A stretch of 64,000 nt of DNA from the NCBI RefSeq assembly GCF_009741265.1, contig NZ_WOWL01000001.1, positions 3,596,001 to 3,660,000 of the forward strand, in the 5' to 3' direction. Shown here piece by piece: positions 52,069-60,616 of this stretch (the first letter of the stretch is position 1; every line of letters starts with the position of its first letter). The notes beneath the pieces are model-generated. The model saw only the letters and a list, made by a program, of their open reading frames with translations. It had not been told where the DNA came from and made no database searches. Source of the DNA: Pseudarthrobacter sp. GA104 (GTDB taxonomy: Bacteria; Actinomycetota; Actinomycetes; Actinomycetales; Micrococcaceae). Made by a program: the position numbers and the translations under genes.

Positions 52069-53163
52069 ATGACTTCCAGCCCCGCCACATCCGCTGCCGG
52101 CGTCCTCGCCGCAGACCACCCGCTGGTGGATGGCCGCACCGCAGACTCACCCCTCATCACGGCCTACCGCGGAGGCAAGCCGTCCCGGCGTCCCGTCTGG
52201 TTCATGCGCCAGGCCGGACGTTCACTGCCGGAGTACCTGAAGGTCCGCGAAGGCGTCGCCATGCTGGACTCCTGCCTGCGCCCCGAACTGGCTTCCGAGA
52301 TCACCCTCCAGCCCGTCCGCCGCCACGACGTTGACGCCGGCATCTTCTTCTCCGACATCGTCATTCCCCTGAAGCTCGCCGGCGTGGGCGTGGACATCGT
52401 TCCGGGCGTGGGGCCGGTCCTGGACACCCCGGTCCGCACTGCTGCGGACGTGGCGGCGCTGCCGCAGCTCACCTGGGAATCGCTGGAACCCATCCGTGAA
52501 GCGGTCCGCCTCACCGTGGCCGAGCTCGGCAAGACACCGTTGATCGGCTTTGCGGGCGCACCCTTTACCCTTGCCGCTTACATGGTGGAGGGAAAGCCGT
52601 CCCGCGACCACCTGGGTCCGCGCACCATGATGCACGCTGATCCGGAAACCTGGCACGCCCTGGCCAACTGGGCCGCGGACGCCTCCGGAATGTTCCTCCA
52701 GGCACAGCTTGAGGCCGGTGCCTCGGCGGCCCAGCTCTTTGACTCCTGGGCCGGTTCCCTGGGCCTGGCGGACTACACGAAGTACGTGGCGCCGGCCTCG
52801 GGCCGCGCCCTGGACCATGTCCGGCACCTCGGGGCGCCGCTGATCCACTTCGGCACCGGAACGTCAGAGCTCCTGGTGGCAATGCGGGATGTGGGTGTGG
52901 ACGTTGTGGGCGTGGACTACCGGCTTCCGCTCGATGAGGCGAACCGCCGGCTGGGCGGCACGGTGCCGCTGCAGGGAAACATCGACCCCGCCCTGCTCCC
53001 TGCTCCGTGGGAAATCCTTGAGGCCCACGTCCGCGACGTCATAGCCGCAGGCGCGGCTGCTCCCGGGCACGTGGTCAACCTGGGGCACGGCGTCCCGCCG
53101 GAGACGGACCCCGCCGTCCTCACCCGCGTGGTTGAACTTATCCACTCCATCTCCCCGGAGTAG
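52069..53163 (+). CDS. hemE: Uroporphyrinogen decarboxylase
   Basis: 364 aa from the ATG at 52069 with AAAGG upstream. It converts uroporphyrinogen III to coproporphyrinogen III. Signature motifs are RPVWFMRQAGRSLPEYLKVR and GFAGAPFTLAAYMVEG, with VVGVDYRLPLDEANRRLGGT and the C-terminal NLGHGVPPETDPAVLTRVVE. First gene of the plus-strand heme cluster; cgoX starts 4 bases after its stop. Confidence 0.96.
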   Translation: MTSSPATSAAGVLAADHPLVDGRTADSPLITAYRGGKPSRRPVWFMRQAGRSLPEYLKVREGVAMLDSCLRPELASEITLQPVRRHDVDAGIFFSDIVIPLKLAGVGVDIVPGVGPVLDTPVRTAADVAALPQLTWESLEPIREAVRLTVAELGKTPLIGFAGAPFTLAAYMVEGKPSRDHLGPRTMMHADPETWHALANWAADASGMFLQAQLEAGASAAQLFDSWAGSLGLADYTKYVAPASGRALDHVRHLGAPLIHFGTGTSELLVAMRDVGVDVVGVDYRLPLDEANRRLGGTVPLQGNIDPALLPAPWEILEAHVRDVIAAGAAAPGHVVNLGHGVPPETDPAVLTRVVELIHSISPE

Positions 53164-53167
53164 GCCG

Positions 53168-54625
53168 ATGGGCAGTACGTCGGCAACAACCGGGACGGCA
53201 CTGGTGCTGGGCGGCGGCATCTCGGGACTGCTGTCCGCCCGCGGGCTGGCGTCCGCCGGGTACCAGGTGACGCTCCTTGAAGCCGGAGCTGAATGGGGCG
53301 GCTGCGTGGGCAGCCACACGGTGGCCGGCCTGACCCTTGACAGCGGCGCCGAATCCTTCGCCACCCGGTCCGACGCTGTCTCAGCGCTGGCCGCTGAGCT
53401 GGGACTGTCGGCCAAGATCGTGCCGCCCCGCCCGGGGGGTGCCTGGGTCCAGCTCCCGGACGGCCCGCGCGAGTTGCCGAAGACAGGTGTGCTGGGAATT
53501 CCGGCCAACCCGTGGGATCCCGAAGTCCGGCGTTCGCTCGGCCTCATCGGCACCCTCCGGGCCTCCCTTGATAAGTTCCTCCCGGCTTCGGTTGGGACCA
53601 CAGCGGACGTTATCAGTGTCTCGGCACTGGTCAAGGCGCGCATGGGCACCCGTGTCCTGGAGCGGCTGGTGGCGCCGGTTGTGGGCGGCGTCCACTCGGC
53701 GGATCCCGGGATGCTCGACGTCGACATGGTGGCACCCGGGCTGCGCGAGGGGCTGCGGCGGCACGGGTCCCTGGCCGCCGCCGTCTCCGCCCAGCGCCGC
53801 ATGGGGGCTGCTCCTGCCGCGCAGGGGGACACGCCGGCCCCTGCCGGTCCGGCCAAGGCAGGCTCCGCGGTTGCGGGGCTGGAGGGCGGCATGCACACGC
53901 TCATTTCCGCCCTGGTCTCCGACCTCCGCCGCCGGGGAGTCAGGCTGCTGCCCGGCACCCCGGCCGAGTCTGTGATCCGCACCCCTGAAGGCTGGCGCGT
54001 CAGGTCGGCAGGAGCAACGTTCGACGCCGGCCTGCTGGTAGTGGCAGTGGACGGTCCGGCCGCCGTCGGACTGCTTGAAGACGCGGTGCCCGGCCTTGCA
54101 GGGAAGCGGCCGCCGGCAGGCCCGGACGTCAAGCTTGTCACGCTGGTCCTGGCCGGCCATGAACTTGACCGCCGGCCGCGCGGCTCAGGCGTCCTGGTGG
54201 CACCGCAGACTCCCGGTATTGAAGCGAAGGCACTGACGCACGCGACCGGAAAGTGGGACTGGCTGGCCGATGCCGCCGGGCCGGGGCGGCACGTGGTCCG
54301 GCTCTCGTACGGGCGCGTGGACGGTGCCGGGGAACAGTCCGGTGGCCCGGACACGGATGAAGGACTCCTGGCCGCGTCGCTGCGAGATGCCCGGGCCCTG
54401 CTGGGCGTCCCCATCACCAGGGAAAACCTGCTGGACTGGGACGTGGTCCGCTGGCGCGGGTCGCTGCCCTTCGCCGCCGTAGGCCATAAAGCGCGGGTGG
54501 CCGAAATCCGGGAAGCCTGCGCGTCGGCGGGGAACCTGGCCGTGGTGGGAGGCTGGGTGGCCGGCAACGGGCTTGCCGCCGTGGTGTCCGACACGAACGA
54601 ACAGATCCGGGCCCTGGCCCGCTAA
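53168..54625 (+). CDS. cgoX: Coproporphyrinogen III oxidase CgoX (HemY/HemG-type FAD enzyme)
   Basis: 485 aa from the ATG at 53168. FAD motif ALVLGGGISGLLSARGLASA with LLEAGAEWGGCVGS; the substrate domain has VLERLVAPVVGGVHSADPGM and GLEGGMHTLISALVSDLRRR. The C-terminus has the expected NLAVVGGWVAGNGLAAVVSD. In organisms with HemQ this enzyme makes coproporphyrin III rather than protoporphyrin IX; the presence of chdC 1.1 kb downstream supports that reading. An Ala/Pro-rich insert at about 215-235 looks unstructured. Confidence 0.92.
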   Translation: MGSTSATTGTALVLGGGISGLLSARGLASAGYQVTLLEAGAEWGGCVGSHTVAGLTLDSGAESFATRSDAVSALAAELGLSAKIVPPRPGGAWVQLPDGPRELPKTGVLGIPANPWDPEVRRSLGLIGTLRASLDKFLPASVGTTADVISVSALVKARMGTRVLERLVAPVVGGVHSADPGMLDVDMVAPGLREGLRRHGSLAAAVSAQRRMGAAPAAQGDTPAPAGPAKAGSAVAGLEGGMHTLISALVSDLRRRGVRLLPGTPAESVIRTPEGWRVRSAGATFDAGLLVVAVDGPAAVGLLEDAVPGLAGKRPPAGPDVKLVTLVLAGHELDRRPRGSGVLVAPQTPGIEAKALTHATGKWDWLADAAGPGRHVVRLSYGRVDGAGEQSGGPDTDEGLLAASLRDARALLGVPITRENLLDWDVVRWRGSLPFAAVGHKARVAEIREACASAGNLAVVGGWVAGNGLAAVVSDTNEQIRALAR

Positions 54626-54731
54626 ATGTTGCCGCTGGTCAGCGGCGCAGCAGGGCATTACGGCGCCCCACAGGCGTTGCGGCCGGGTACTTCGCCGGTT
54701 TCCGTTTCCCCTTCCGATATGGCTAGGGTCG

Positions 54732-55622
54732 ATGACTATGGTTTACATCAGGTCCGAACTTTTCACATCCCGGACCGGTATCCATGGGGGGCTCCGGCGC
54801 GGCACTGCGGCTGCGGCAGTCGGAGCGGTACTGGTCCTTGCAACAGGCGTTCCGGCATCCCACGGTGATGACGGGAATCCGCAATCCGGCGTCGATGCCG
54901 GCCCGGGCCAGGACGCCACGGGCCAGGGCCGGGATGGGAAGGAAGCGCGGCAGGCGGCCACCCTTTCGGTATTGTCCGTCCCCACAGCGCTCCTGCCGGT
55001 GGTCACGACTTCGCTGGCGCCGGCCGTGACCACGGCTCCCACGACAGCTTCCTTGGCACTTCCGGCACCCTTGCCGTCGATACCACTCCCGACGCCGTCG
55101 GACGTTCCGCTTCTCCCGGCCGCGACGGCTCCGGCAGTAATCGTTCCGGTGCCATCCTCGCCATCGCCGGAGTCCCAGGCCCAGGAACTTCCCGCAGCCG
55201 AGGCTCCTGCCGCCCCCACCCCGGAAACCGCTGCCCAGGCCGCGGCTCCGGGTACGGTGCCCGTGCCGTCGTCGGAATCTGCCGGAGAGGTGAACGGCGC
55301 CGCGGCAGCCGGCGGAAACCCGCCCGCGATGGAACTGCCGGCAGGCGAAAGCGGAGCCGGCCAGGCCGGGCCCGGCGGGGAATCCGTGGCCGGGGCTGAA
55401 GCGCCGGTACCCGCGGCCGCAACGCAGGCTGCCGCCGCACCACAGGAAGCCGGAGGCCCCGCCCCGCAGGCCGCGGGCGTCCCCCGCAGCGCGGCGCAGA
55501 GCGTTGGCGCCATCGTCAAGTCGCAGCCGGAACTGGAAGCCGTGATGGTCGGGCTCGGCGTTGGCCTGGTGGGCCTGGCTGCCGCGGCCGGTGCAGCCTA
55601 CTTCCGAATGCGGAAGCCGTAG
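54732..55622 (+). CDS. Ala/Pro-rich secreted protein with C-terminal membrane anchor, unknown function
   Basis: 296 aa from the ATG at 54732 (an ATG two codons later is equally possible). Basic N-terminus, then a signal-like helix (TAAAAVGAVLVLATGVPASH), then about 200 residues of low-complexity Ala, Pro, Ser, Thr, Gly and Glu. It ends in one membrane helix (VMVGLGVGLVGLAAAAGAAY) with a basic tail RMRKP. There is no LPXTG motif. This layout suggests a surface stalk tethered at its C-terminus. It sits between cgoX and chdC in the heme cluster. It has no match to a known heme gene, and its frame is supported mainly by position and by the two end helices. Confidence 0.6.
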   Translation: MTMVYIRSELFTSRTGIHGGLRRGTAAAAVGAVLVLATGVPASHGDDGNPQSGVDAGPGQDATGQGRDGKEARQAATLSVLSVPTALLPVVTTSLAPAVTTAPTTASLALPAPLPSIPLPTPSDVPLLPAATAPAVIVPVPSSPSPESQAQELPAAEAPAAPTPETAAQAAAPGTVPVPSSESAGEVNGAAAAGGNPPAMELPAGESGAGQAGPGGESVAGAEAPVPAAATQAAAAPQEAGGPAPQAAGVPRSAAQSVGAIVKSQPELEAVMVGLGVGLVGLAAAAGAAYFRMRKP

Positions 55623-55673
55623 CCGAAACCGGCGGATGCCGCATGCAGTCCCGGCGCCGGCGTGACTTTAATC

Positions 55674-55694
55674 ACTTCTACCGCTTGTAGAAGT
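55674..55694. promoter_or_regulatory. Inverted repeat upstream of chdC, candidate operator
   Basis: ACTTCTAC-N5-GTAGAAGT, eight perfectly paired bases on each side (55674-55681 and 55687-55694), 44 bases before the chdC ATG. The size and symmetry suit a dimeric repressor site. No terminator T run is present. Confidence 0.5.
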
Positions 55695-55738
55695 CGCTGG
55701 TTTCGCCTTGGTGGGCAGAAGGGGGCAAACTTGTAACC

Positions 55739-56440
55739 ATGAGCCACACTTCTGCCGAATCTGTCACTAAAACCGAAGAATCAGCCGAGCAGTTTTTCAC
55801 CCTCTGGACGGTATTCAAGCGCTCCGAAAACCTGATCCGCAGCGCCGACGCCGCCGCTGACTTCGAGACCCTGCTGGAACGGCTTGCCCACGCCGGGGTG
55901 ACCCACCGCGGAAGCTACGACGTCTCCGCGATGCGGGCTGACGCCGACGTCATGGTGTGGCTCCACGGCCCGAAGCCGGAAGCCCTGCAGCAGGCCATCC
56001 GGGACATCCGCCGCTGCAGCCTGTTTGCCGGCACAGAGATTGTGTGGTCCGCCATGGGCGTGCACCGCGAGGCCGAGTTTGCGAAGAACCACACCCCGGC
56101 GTTCTCCCGTGGGGTTGCGCCGGCGGAGTGGCTGTGCGTCTACCCCTTCGTCCGGTCCTACGAGTGGTACATCCTCCCCGAGGACGAGCGTGGCGCCATG
56201 CTTCGCGAGCACGGCCTCCTGGGCCGGGAGTTCCCGCAGGTCATCTCCAACACCGTTTCTTCGTTCGCCCTGGGCGACTGGGAATGGATCCTGGGCCTTG
56301 AGGCCCCGGAACTGGTGGACCTGGTGGACCTGATGCGCCACCTGCGCAACACCGAGGCCCGCAACCACGTCCGTGAGGAAGTCCCGTTCTACACCGGACG
56401 CCGGATCTCCCCGGCCGAAGTGGCGGAGGTGCTCGCATGA
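55739..56440 (+). CDS. chdC: Hydrogen peroxide-dependent heme synthase, coproheme decarboxylase (HemQ)
   Basis: 233 aa, chlorite-dismutase fold. It decarboxylates coproheme to protoheme in the last step of the Gram-positive pathway. Recognisable parts are YDVSAMRADADVMVWLHGPK, VYPFVRSYEWYILPEDERGA (with the catalytic-type Tyr region), MLREHGLLGREFPQVISNTV and FALGDWEWILGLEAPELVDL. ATG at 55739; an operator-like palindrome lies upstream. The stop overlaps the cpfC start by ATGA. Confidence 0.95.
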   Translation: MSHTSAESVTKTEESAEQFFTLWTVFKRSENLIRSADAAADFETLLERLAHAGVTHRGSYDVSAMRADADVMVWLHGPKPEALQQAIRDIRRCSLFAGTEIVWSAMGVHREAEFAKNHTPAFSRGVAPAEWLCVYPFVRSYEWYILPEDERGAMLREHGLLGREFPQVISNTVSSFALGDWEWILGLEAPELVDLVDLMRHLRNTEARNHVREEVPFYTGRRISPAEVAEVLA

Positions 56441-57705
56441 ACCTGCCGGTTTCCAGCAACGCCGCCGCCGTCAATCCGGTCACCGAAGCCGGGCGGATGG
56501 CGCCGAAGAACTACGACGCCGTGCTCCTCGCCTCCTTCGGCGGGCCGGAAGGCCAGGAGGACGTCATCCCCTTCCTCCGCAACGTCACCCGCGGCCGGGG
56601 CATCCCGGACGAACGGCTGGAAGAGGTCTCGCACCACTACCGCGCCAACGGCGGCATCAGTCCCATCAACCAGCAGAACCGCGAGCTCAAGGCTGCCCTG
56701 GAGGCGGAACTCGCCGCCCGGGGGATCGACCTGCCCGTCCTCTGGGGCAACCGCAACTGGGCACCGTACATCCCGCAGACCCTGCAGGACGCGTACGACG
56801 CCGGCCACCGCCGCCTGCTGATGATCACCACGAGTGCCTACTCCTGTTACTCCAGCTGCCGCCAGTACCGCGAGGACATCGGCATGGCCTTGACGGAGAC
56901 CGGCCTGGACGGCCGGCTGGAAGTGGACAAGGTGCGCCAGTACTTCGACCACCCCGGCTTCGTGGAGCCCTTCATTGAGGGCACCGCTGCAGGCCTCGCC
57001 GACGTCCGGGAAAAGCTCGCAGCGGCCGGCACTCCCGATGCGCCCGTCCAGATCCTGTTCGCCACCCACTCCATTCCCACCCGGGACGCGGAAGCGGCCG
57101 GCCGGTCCGAAGGCGAACCCCGCGAGTTCGAGGAAGGCTCGGCCTACGTGGCCCAGCACCTTGCCACCGCGGATGCCGTCATCCAGCGCGTCAAGGACGA
57201 AACCGGCCTGACCGCCCCCTGGTCCCTGGTGTACCAGTCACGCTCCGGCGCTCCGCACGTGCCATGGCTTGAGCCGGACATCAATGACGCCATCGAGGAG
57301 CTGGCCGGCCAGGGCGTCAAGGGCATCGTCATTGTGCCGCTGGGGTTCGTCAGCGACCACATGGAAGTTGTCTGGGACCTTGACACCGAAGCCCTGGAAA
57401 CCTGCGCCAAGCTTGGACTCGCCGCCACCCGCGTCCCCACGCCGGGCACGCACCGCAAATTCGTCAACGGCCTGGTGGACCTGATCTCCGAACGCACCGT
57501 GGCGAACAACATCAGCGGCCGTCCGGCGCTGACGGACCTCGGTCCCTGGTACGACGTCTGCCGGCCGGGATGCTGCCAGAACTTCCGTGGCGAGAAGCCC
57601 ACCATCGCCGGAGCAGACACCACCGTTGGCACCGGGCACGACCCCTATCCCGGCGAAGCCGGGACGGGGCAGCCGGCCTCTTCCGGGGGAGCGCCGCAGC
57701 AGTGA
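56437..57705 (+). CDS. cpfC: Coproporphyrin III ferrochelatase
   Basis: 422 aa. Inserts Fe(II) into coproporphyrin III. Motifs: YDAVLLASFGGPEGQEDVIP, VLWGNRNWAPYIPQTL, the metal-site His in LFATHSIPTRDAE, SLVYQSRSGAPHVPWLEPDI, and IVIVPLGFVSDHMEVVWDLD. The C-terminal Cys cluster VCRPGCCQNFRG suggests the [2Fe-2S] cluster known in actinobacterial ferrochelatases. An N-terminal extension of about 20 residues precedes the conserved core. GTGA overlap with hemC. Confidence 0.94.
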   Translation: MNLPVSSNAAAVNPVTEAGRMAPKNYDAVLLASFGGPEGQEDVIPFLRNVTRGRGIPDERLEEVSHHYRANGGISPINQQNRELKAALEAELAARGIDLPVLWGNRNWAPYIPQTLQDAYDAGHRRLLMITTSAYSCYSSCRQYREDIGMALTETGLDGRLEVDKVRQYFDHPGFVEPFIEGTAAGLADVREKLAAAGTPDAPVQILFATHSIPTRDAEAAGRSEGEPREFEEGSAYVAQHLATADAVIQRVKDETGLTAPWSLVYQSRSGAPHVPWLEPDINDAIEELAGQGVKGIVIVPLGFVSDHMEVVWDLDTEALETCAKLGLAATRVPTPGTHRKFVNGLVDLISERTVANNISGRPALTDLGPWYDVCRPGCCQNFRGEKPTIAGADTTVGTGHDPYPGEAGTGQPASSGGAPQQ

Positions 57706-58700
57706 CGGTCCGCATCGGCACCCGTGCCAGCAAGCTGGCGCTCACCCAGACGCAGCAGACGGCAGACCAGCTTGCCGCCGTCGGAGGCTTCCCGGTGGAA
57801 CTCGTCCACATCAGGACCGACGGCGACGTCCTCACCGGCTCGCTCTCGCAGATGGGGGGCACCGGGGTCTTCGTTGCCGCCCTGCGTGATGCGCTGCTGC
57901 GCAATGAATGCGACGTTGCGATCCACTCGCTCAAGGACCTGCCCACCGGGGCGGCAGTGGGGCTCAGCCTCGCGGCCACCCCGCGGCGCGTCGATGTCCG
58001 CGACGTCCTGTGTGCCCGCGACGGGCTGAAACTGGCTGACCTTCCCGCAGGTGCCAGGGTGGGTACCGGTTCGCCCCGGCGCGCAGCCCAGCTCCGCACC
58101 GCCCGCCCGGACCTGGAGATCGTGGACATCCGCGGCAACGTGGACACCCGCCTGGGGCGGGTTCCCGGGTTGCCGGGCAACACCGTCAGCGACGTGGTTC
58201 CGGGCAAGTCCTGCGACCTGGATGCCGTGGTTCTCGCAGCCGCAGGCCTGGAACGCATCAGCCGCCTGGATACGGTCAGCGAGTTCCTCGAAACGGACGT
58301 TATGCTGCCCGCTGCAGGCCAGGGCGCGCTCGCCATCGAGTGCCGCACCGCGGACGCTCCGCCGAGGCCCGGCTTCGCAGAAGGTTCGAAGGAAGTCCTG
58401 GCGCAGGCGCTGGCTGCGCTGGATGATCCGGACACCCGGCTTGCCGTCACGGCGGAACGGGCCCTGCTTGCACGGCTTGAGGCCGGATGCGCGGCGCCCG
58501 TCGGCGCCTACGCTTACCGCAAGGGCAGCCTGCTCCACCTGGAGGCGGCGGTATGTGCCGTGGACGGCACCGCCTCGGTCCGGGACAAGCGCGCCACCGA
58601 CGGCCTGACAGAGGTGGGTGCCACGCTGCTCGGCATCGAACTTGCCGAAGCACTCCTGGCCGCCGGCGCCGCTGACATAGCGGACCTGCAGGCTTCCTGA
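57702..58700 (+). CDS. hemC: Porphobilinogen deaminase (hydroxymethylbilane synthase)
   Basis: 332 aa from the GTG at 57702. It polymerises four porphobilinogens. RIGTRASKLALTQTQQTADQ, CDVAIHSLKDLPTG, GTGSPRRAAQL and DIRGNVDTRLGR are all present. The dipyrromethane cofactor is carried on Cys263 (LEAGCAAPVGAYAY). The stop is 8 bases before hemD. It lies in the order C-D-B, as in many actinobacteria. Confidence 0.95.
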   Translation: MTVRIGTRASKLALTQTQQTADQLAAVGGFPVELVHIRTDGDVLTGSLSQMGGTGVFVAALRDALLRNECDVAIHSLKDLPTGAAVGLSLAATPRRVDVRDVLCARDGLKLADLPAGARVGTGSPRRAAQLRTARPDLEIVDIRGNVDTRLGRVPGLPGNTVSDVVPGKSCDLDAVVLAAAGLERISRLDTVSEFLETDVMLPAAGQGALAIECRTADAPPRPGFAEGSKEVLAQALAALDDPDTRLAVTAERALLARLEAGCAAPVGAYAYRKGSLLHLEAAVCAVDGTASVRDKRATDGLTEVGATLLGIELAEALLAAGAADIADLQAS

Positions 58701-58708
58701 TCCCGGCC

Positions 58709-59575
58709 ATGCCCAAGGCACCGTTGGCGGGGGCGCGGGTACTCATCACCCGCAGCCCGGAGCGCTCGCTGCCCCTCGTGGAGGCGCTGCGGAAGGCTGG
58801 AGCCGACGCATTGCTGCTGCCCTTGATCGACTTCGAACGGGCTCCGGACCAGCATTCCCTTGACGTTGCCTGCGATGCCCTGGCCGCCGGGGCCTTCGAC
58901 TGGCTGGTAGTCAGCAGCGCCACCACGGTCCATGTGCTCGCTGCCAAGGCCGCCGAACGTGGCCTGGCGCTGGCCCGCTGGATCCCGGCTGCCACCCGCA
59001 TCGCAGCCGTGGGCGCTGCGACCCGCAGGCTCCTGGAGGCCCATGGGGTTGCTGTGGCCCTGGCGCCGGAGGAGGATCAGTCCGCCGCCGGCCTGCTGTC
59101 CGTGTGGCCGGACGGGGGCGGCAAGGTCCTGCTGCCGCAGGCGGACATCGCGCCGCCGCGCCTGGCGGAGGGACTTTCAGGGGCCGGCGGCAGCGTCACC
59201 GCCGTCACGGCCTACCGCACGGTGGACTACCCGGCGGCAGCGGAGCGCAGGCTCGCCATCCCGGCGGAGGACGGGGCAGGGGAGGGGCAGCCGCCGTCGT
59301 ACGCTTTGCTGACCCCGGCAACCGCCGCCGCTGAACTCGCCGCGGGACGCATCGACGCCGTGATCGCCGCTTCACCGAGCGCCGCGCGGCGCCTCCATGA
59401 GCTGTTTCCCCTGGGCCGCTGCCGGTTCGTGGCGATTGGACGGCCGACGGCGGACCAGGCTTCCGCGCTTGGCTTGCCGGTGGCCGCCATCGCGGCCCGG
59501 CCCACGCCGGCCGGGCTTGTTGCCGCCGTGGCGGCAGCCCTCCAGCCGGAACAAGACGCAGGGAAGCCGCCCTGA
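58709..59575 (+). CDS. hemD: Uroporphyrinogen-III synthase
   Basis: 288 aa. It closes and inverts ring D. The family is poorly conserved; visible features are LAGARVLITRSPERSLPLVE, FDWLVVSSATTVHVLAAKA, AVGAATRRLLEAHGVAVALA and the C-terminal DAVIAASPSAARRLHELF plus IGRPTADQASALGLPVA. The position between hemC and hemB supports the call. An insert of about 15 residues (AEDGAGEGQPPS) lies in the second half. Confidence 0.9.
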   Translation: MPKAPLAGARVLITRSPERSLPLVEALRKAGADALLLPLIDFERAPDQHSLDVACDALAAGAFDWLVVSSATTVHVLAAKAAERGLALARWIPAATRIAAVGAATRRLLEAHGVAVALAPEEDQSAAGLLSVWPDGGGKVLLPQADIAPPRLAEGLSGAGGSVTAVTAYRTVDYPAAAERRLAIPAEDGAGEGQPPSYALLTPATAAAELAAGRIDAVIAASPSAARRLHELFPLGRCRFVAIGRPTADQASALGLPVAAIAARPTPAGLVAAVAAALQPEQDAGKPP

Positions 59576-59635
59576 CGCGGGGGACGCCCGCCAACGGACA
59601 CCCACCACGCTTGAACCAAAGCAAAGGACAGGATC

Positions 59636-60616
59636 ATGACTTTTCCCAGCGACCGCCCCCGCCGCCTCCGCACCACGCCGGCCATGCGCCGGCTTACCGC
59701 CGAAACCCGCCTGGCGCCCGCCGAGTTGATTCTTCCGGCGTTCATCCGCGAAGGCCTGGCCGAGCCCAACCCCATCACCTCCATGCCAGGGGTTGTCCAG
59801 CACACCACCGACACCCTGAAGCGCGCCGCGGCGGAAGCCGTGGAGCTGGGGCTCGGCGGAATCATGCTGTTCGGCATCCCGGAAACCCGCGACGCCGAGG
59901 GAACGGCATCGCTTGACCCGGACGGGGTGCTGAACAAGGCCATCCGGGACGTGCGTGCCGAAGTCGGGGACAGCCTGGTGATCATGAGCGATGTGTGCCT
60001 GGACGAGTTCACGGACCACGGGCACTGCGGAGTGCTCGACGCCGACGGCTACGTGGACAACGACCGCACGGTTGGGATCTATGCACGGATGGCCGTGGCC
60101 CAGGCAGACGCCGGCGCCCACATGCTGGGGCCCTCCGGAATGATGGACGGCCAGGTTGCCGCGATCCGGTCCGCCCTTGACCAGGCCGGGCACACCAACA
60201 CCTCCGTCATCGCCTACGCAGCCAAGTACGCGTCGGCGTTCTACGGCCCGTTCCGCGAAGCCGTTGATTCCCAGCTGAAGGGGGACAGGCGGACCTACCA
60301 GATGGACGCCGGCAACCGCACCGAGGCCCTGCGCGAAGTGGAACTGGACCTCGCCGAGGGGGCCGACGTCGTCATGGTCAAGCCCGCCATGAGCTACCTG
60401 GACATCGTCGCAGACGTCGCCGCCATGAGTCCGGTGCCGGTGGCCGCGTACCAGATCTCCGGAGAGTACGCGATGATCGAGGCCGCGGCCGCCAACGGCT
60501 GGATCGACCGGCGCGCCGCCATCACCGAATCGGTACTGGGCATCCGCCGCGCCGGCGCCCACATGGTCCTGACCTACTGGGCCGCCGAACTGGCCGGCTG
60601 GCTGAAGGAGTCCTGA
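59636..60616 (+). CDS. hemB: Delta-aminolevulinic acid dehydratase (porphobilinogen synthase)
   Basis: 326 aa. Both active-site lysines are found: Lys197 in [14 protein letters not shown] and Lys249 in [13 protein letters not shown]. The metal-site segment reads [17 protein letters not shown]: Cys121 and Cys131 are present but the middle zinc Cys is Asp123, an intermediate between the zinc and magnesium classes. It lies 60 bases after hemD with a short leader. The stop overlaps the ATG of the flavin enzyme gene by one base. Confidence 0.95.
   Translation: MTFPSDRPRRLRTTPAMRRLTAETRLAPAELILPAFIREGLAEPNPITSMPGVVQHTTDTLKRAAAEAVELGLGGIMLFGIPETRDAEGTASLDPDGVLNKAIRDVRAEVGDSLVIMSDVCLDEFTDHGHCGVLDADGYVDNDRTVGIYARMAVAQADAGAHMLGPSGMMDGQVAAIRSALDQAGHTNTSVIAYAAKYASAFYGPFREAVDSQLKGDRRTYQMDAGNRTEALREVELDLAEGADVVMVKPAMSYLDIVADVAAMSPVPVAAYQISGEYAMIEAAAANGWIDRRAAITESVLGIRRAGAHMVLTYWAAELAGWLKES

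Noticed and set aside
52864..54594. 576-residue minus-strand frame opposite cgoX
   Set aside because: Ser/Thr/Pro/Arg composition typical of an antisense frame; cgoX has all its motifs on the other strand.
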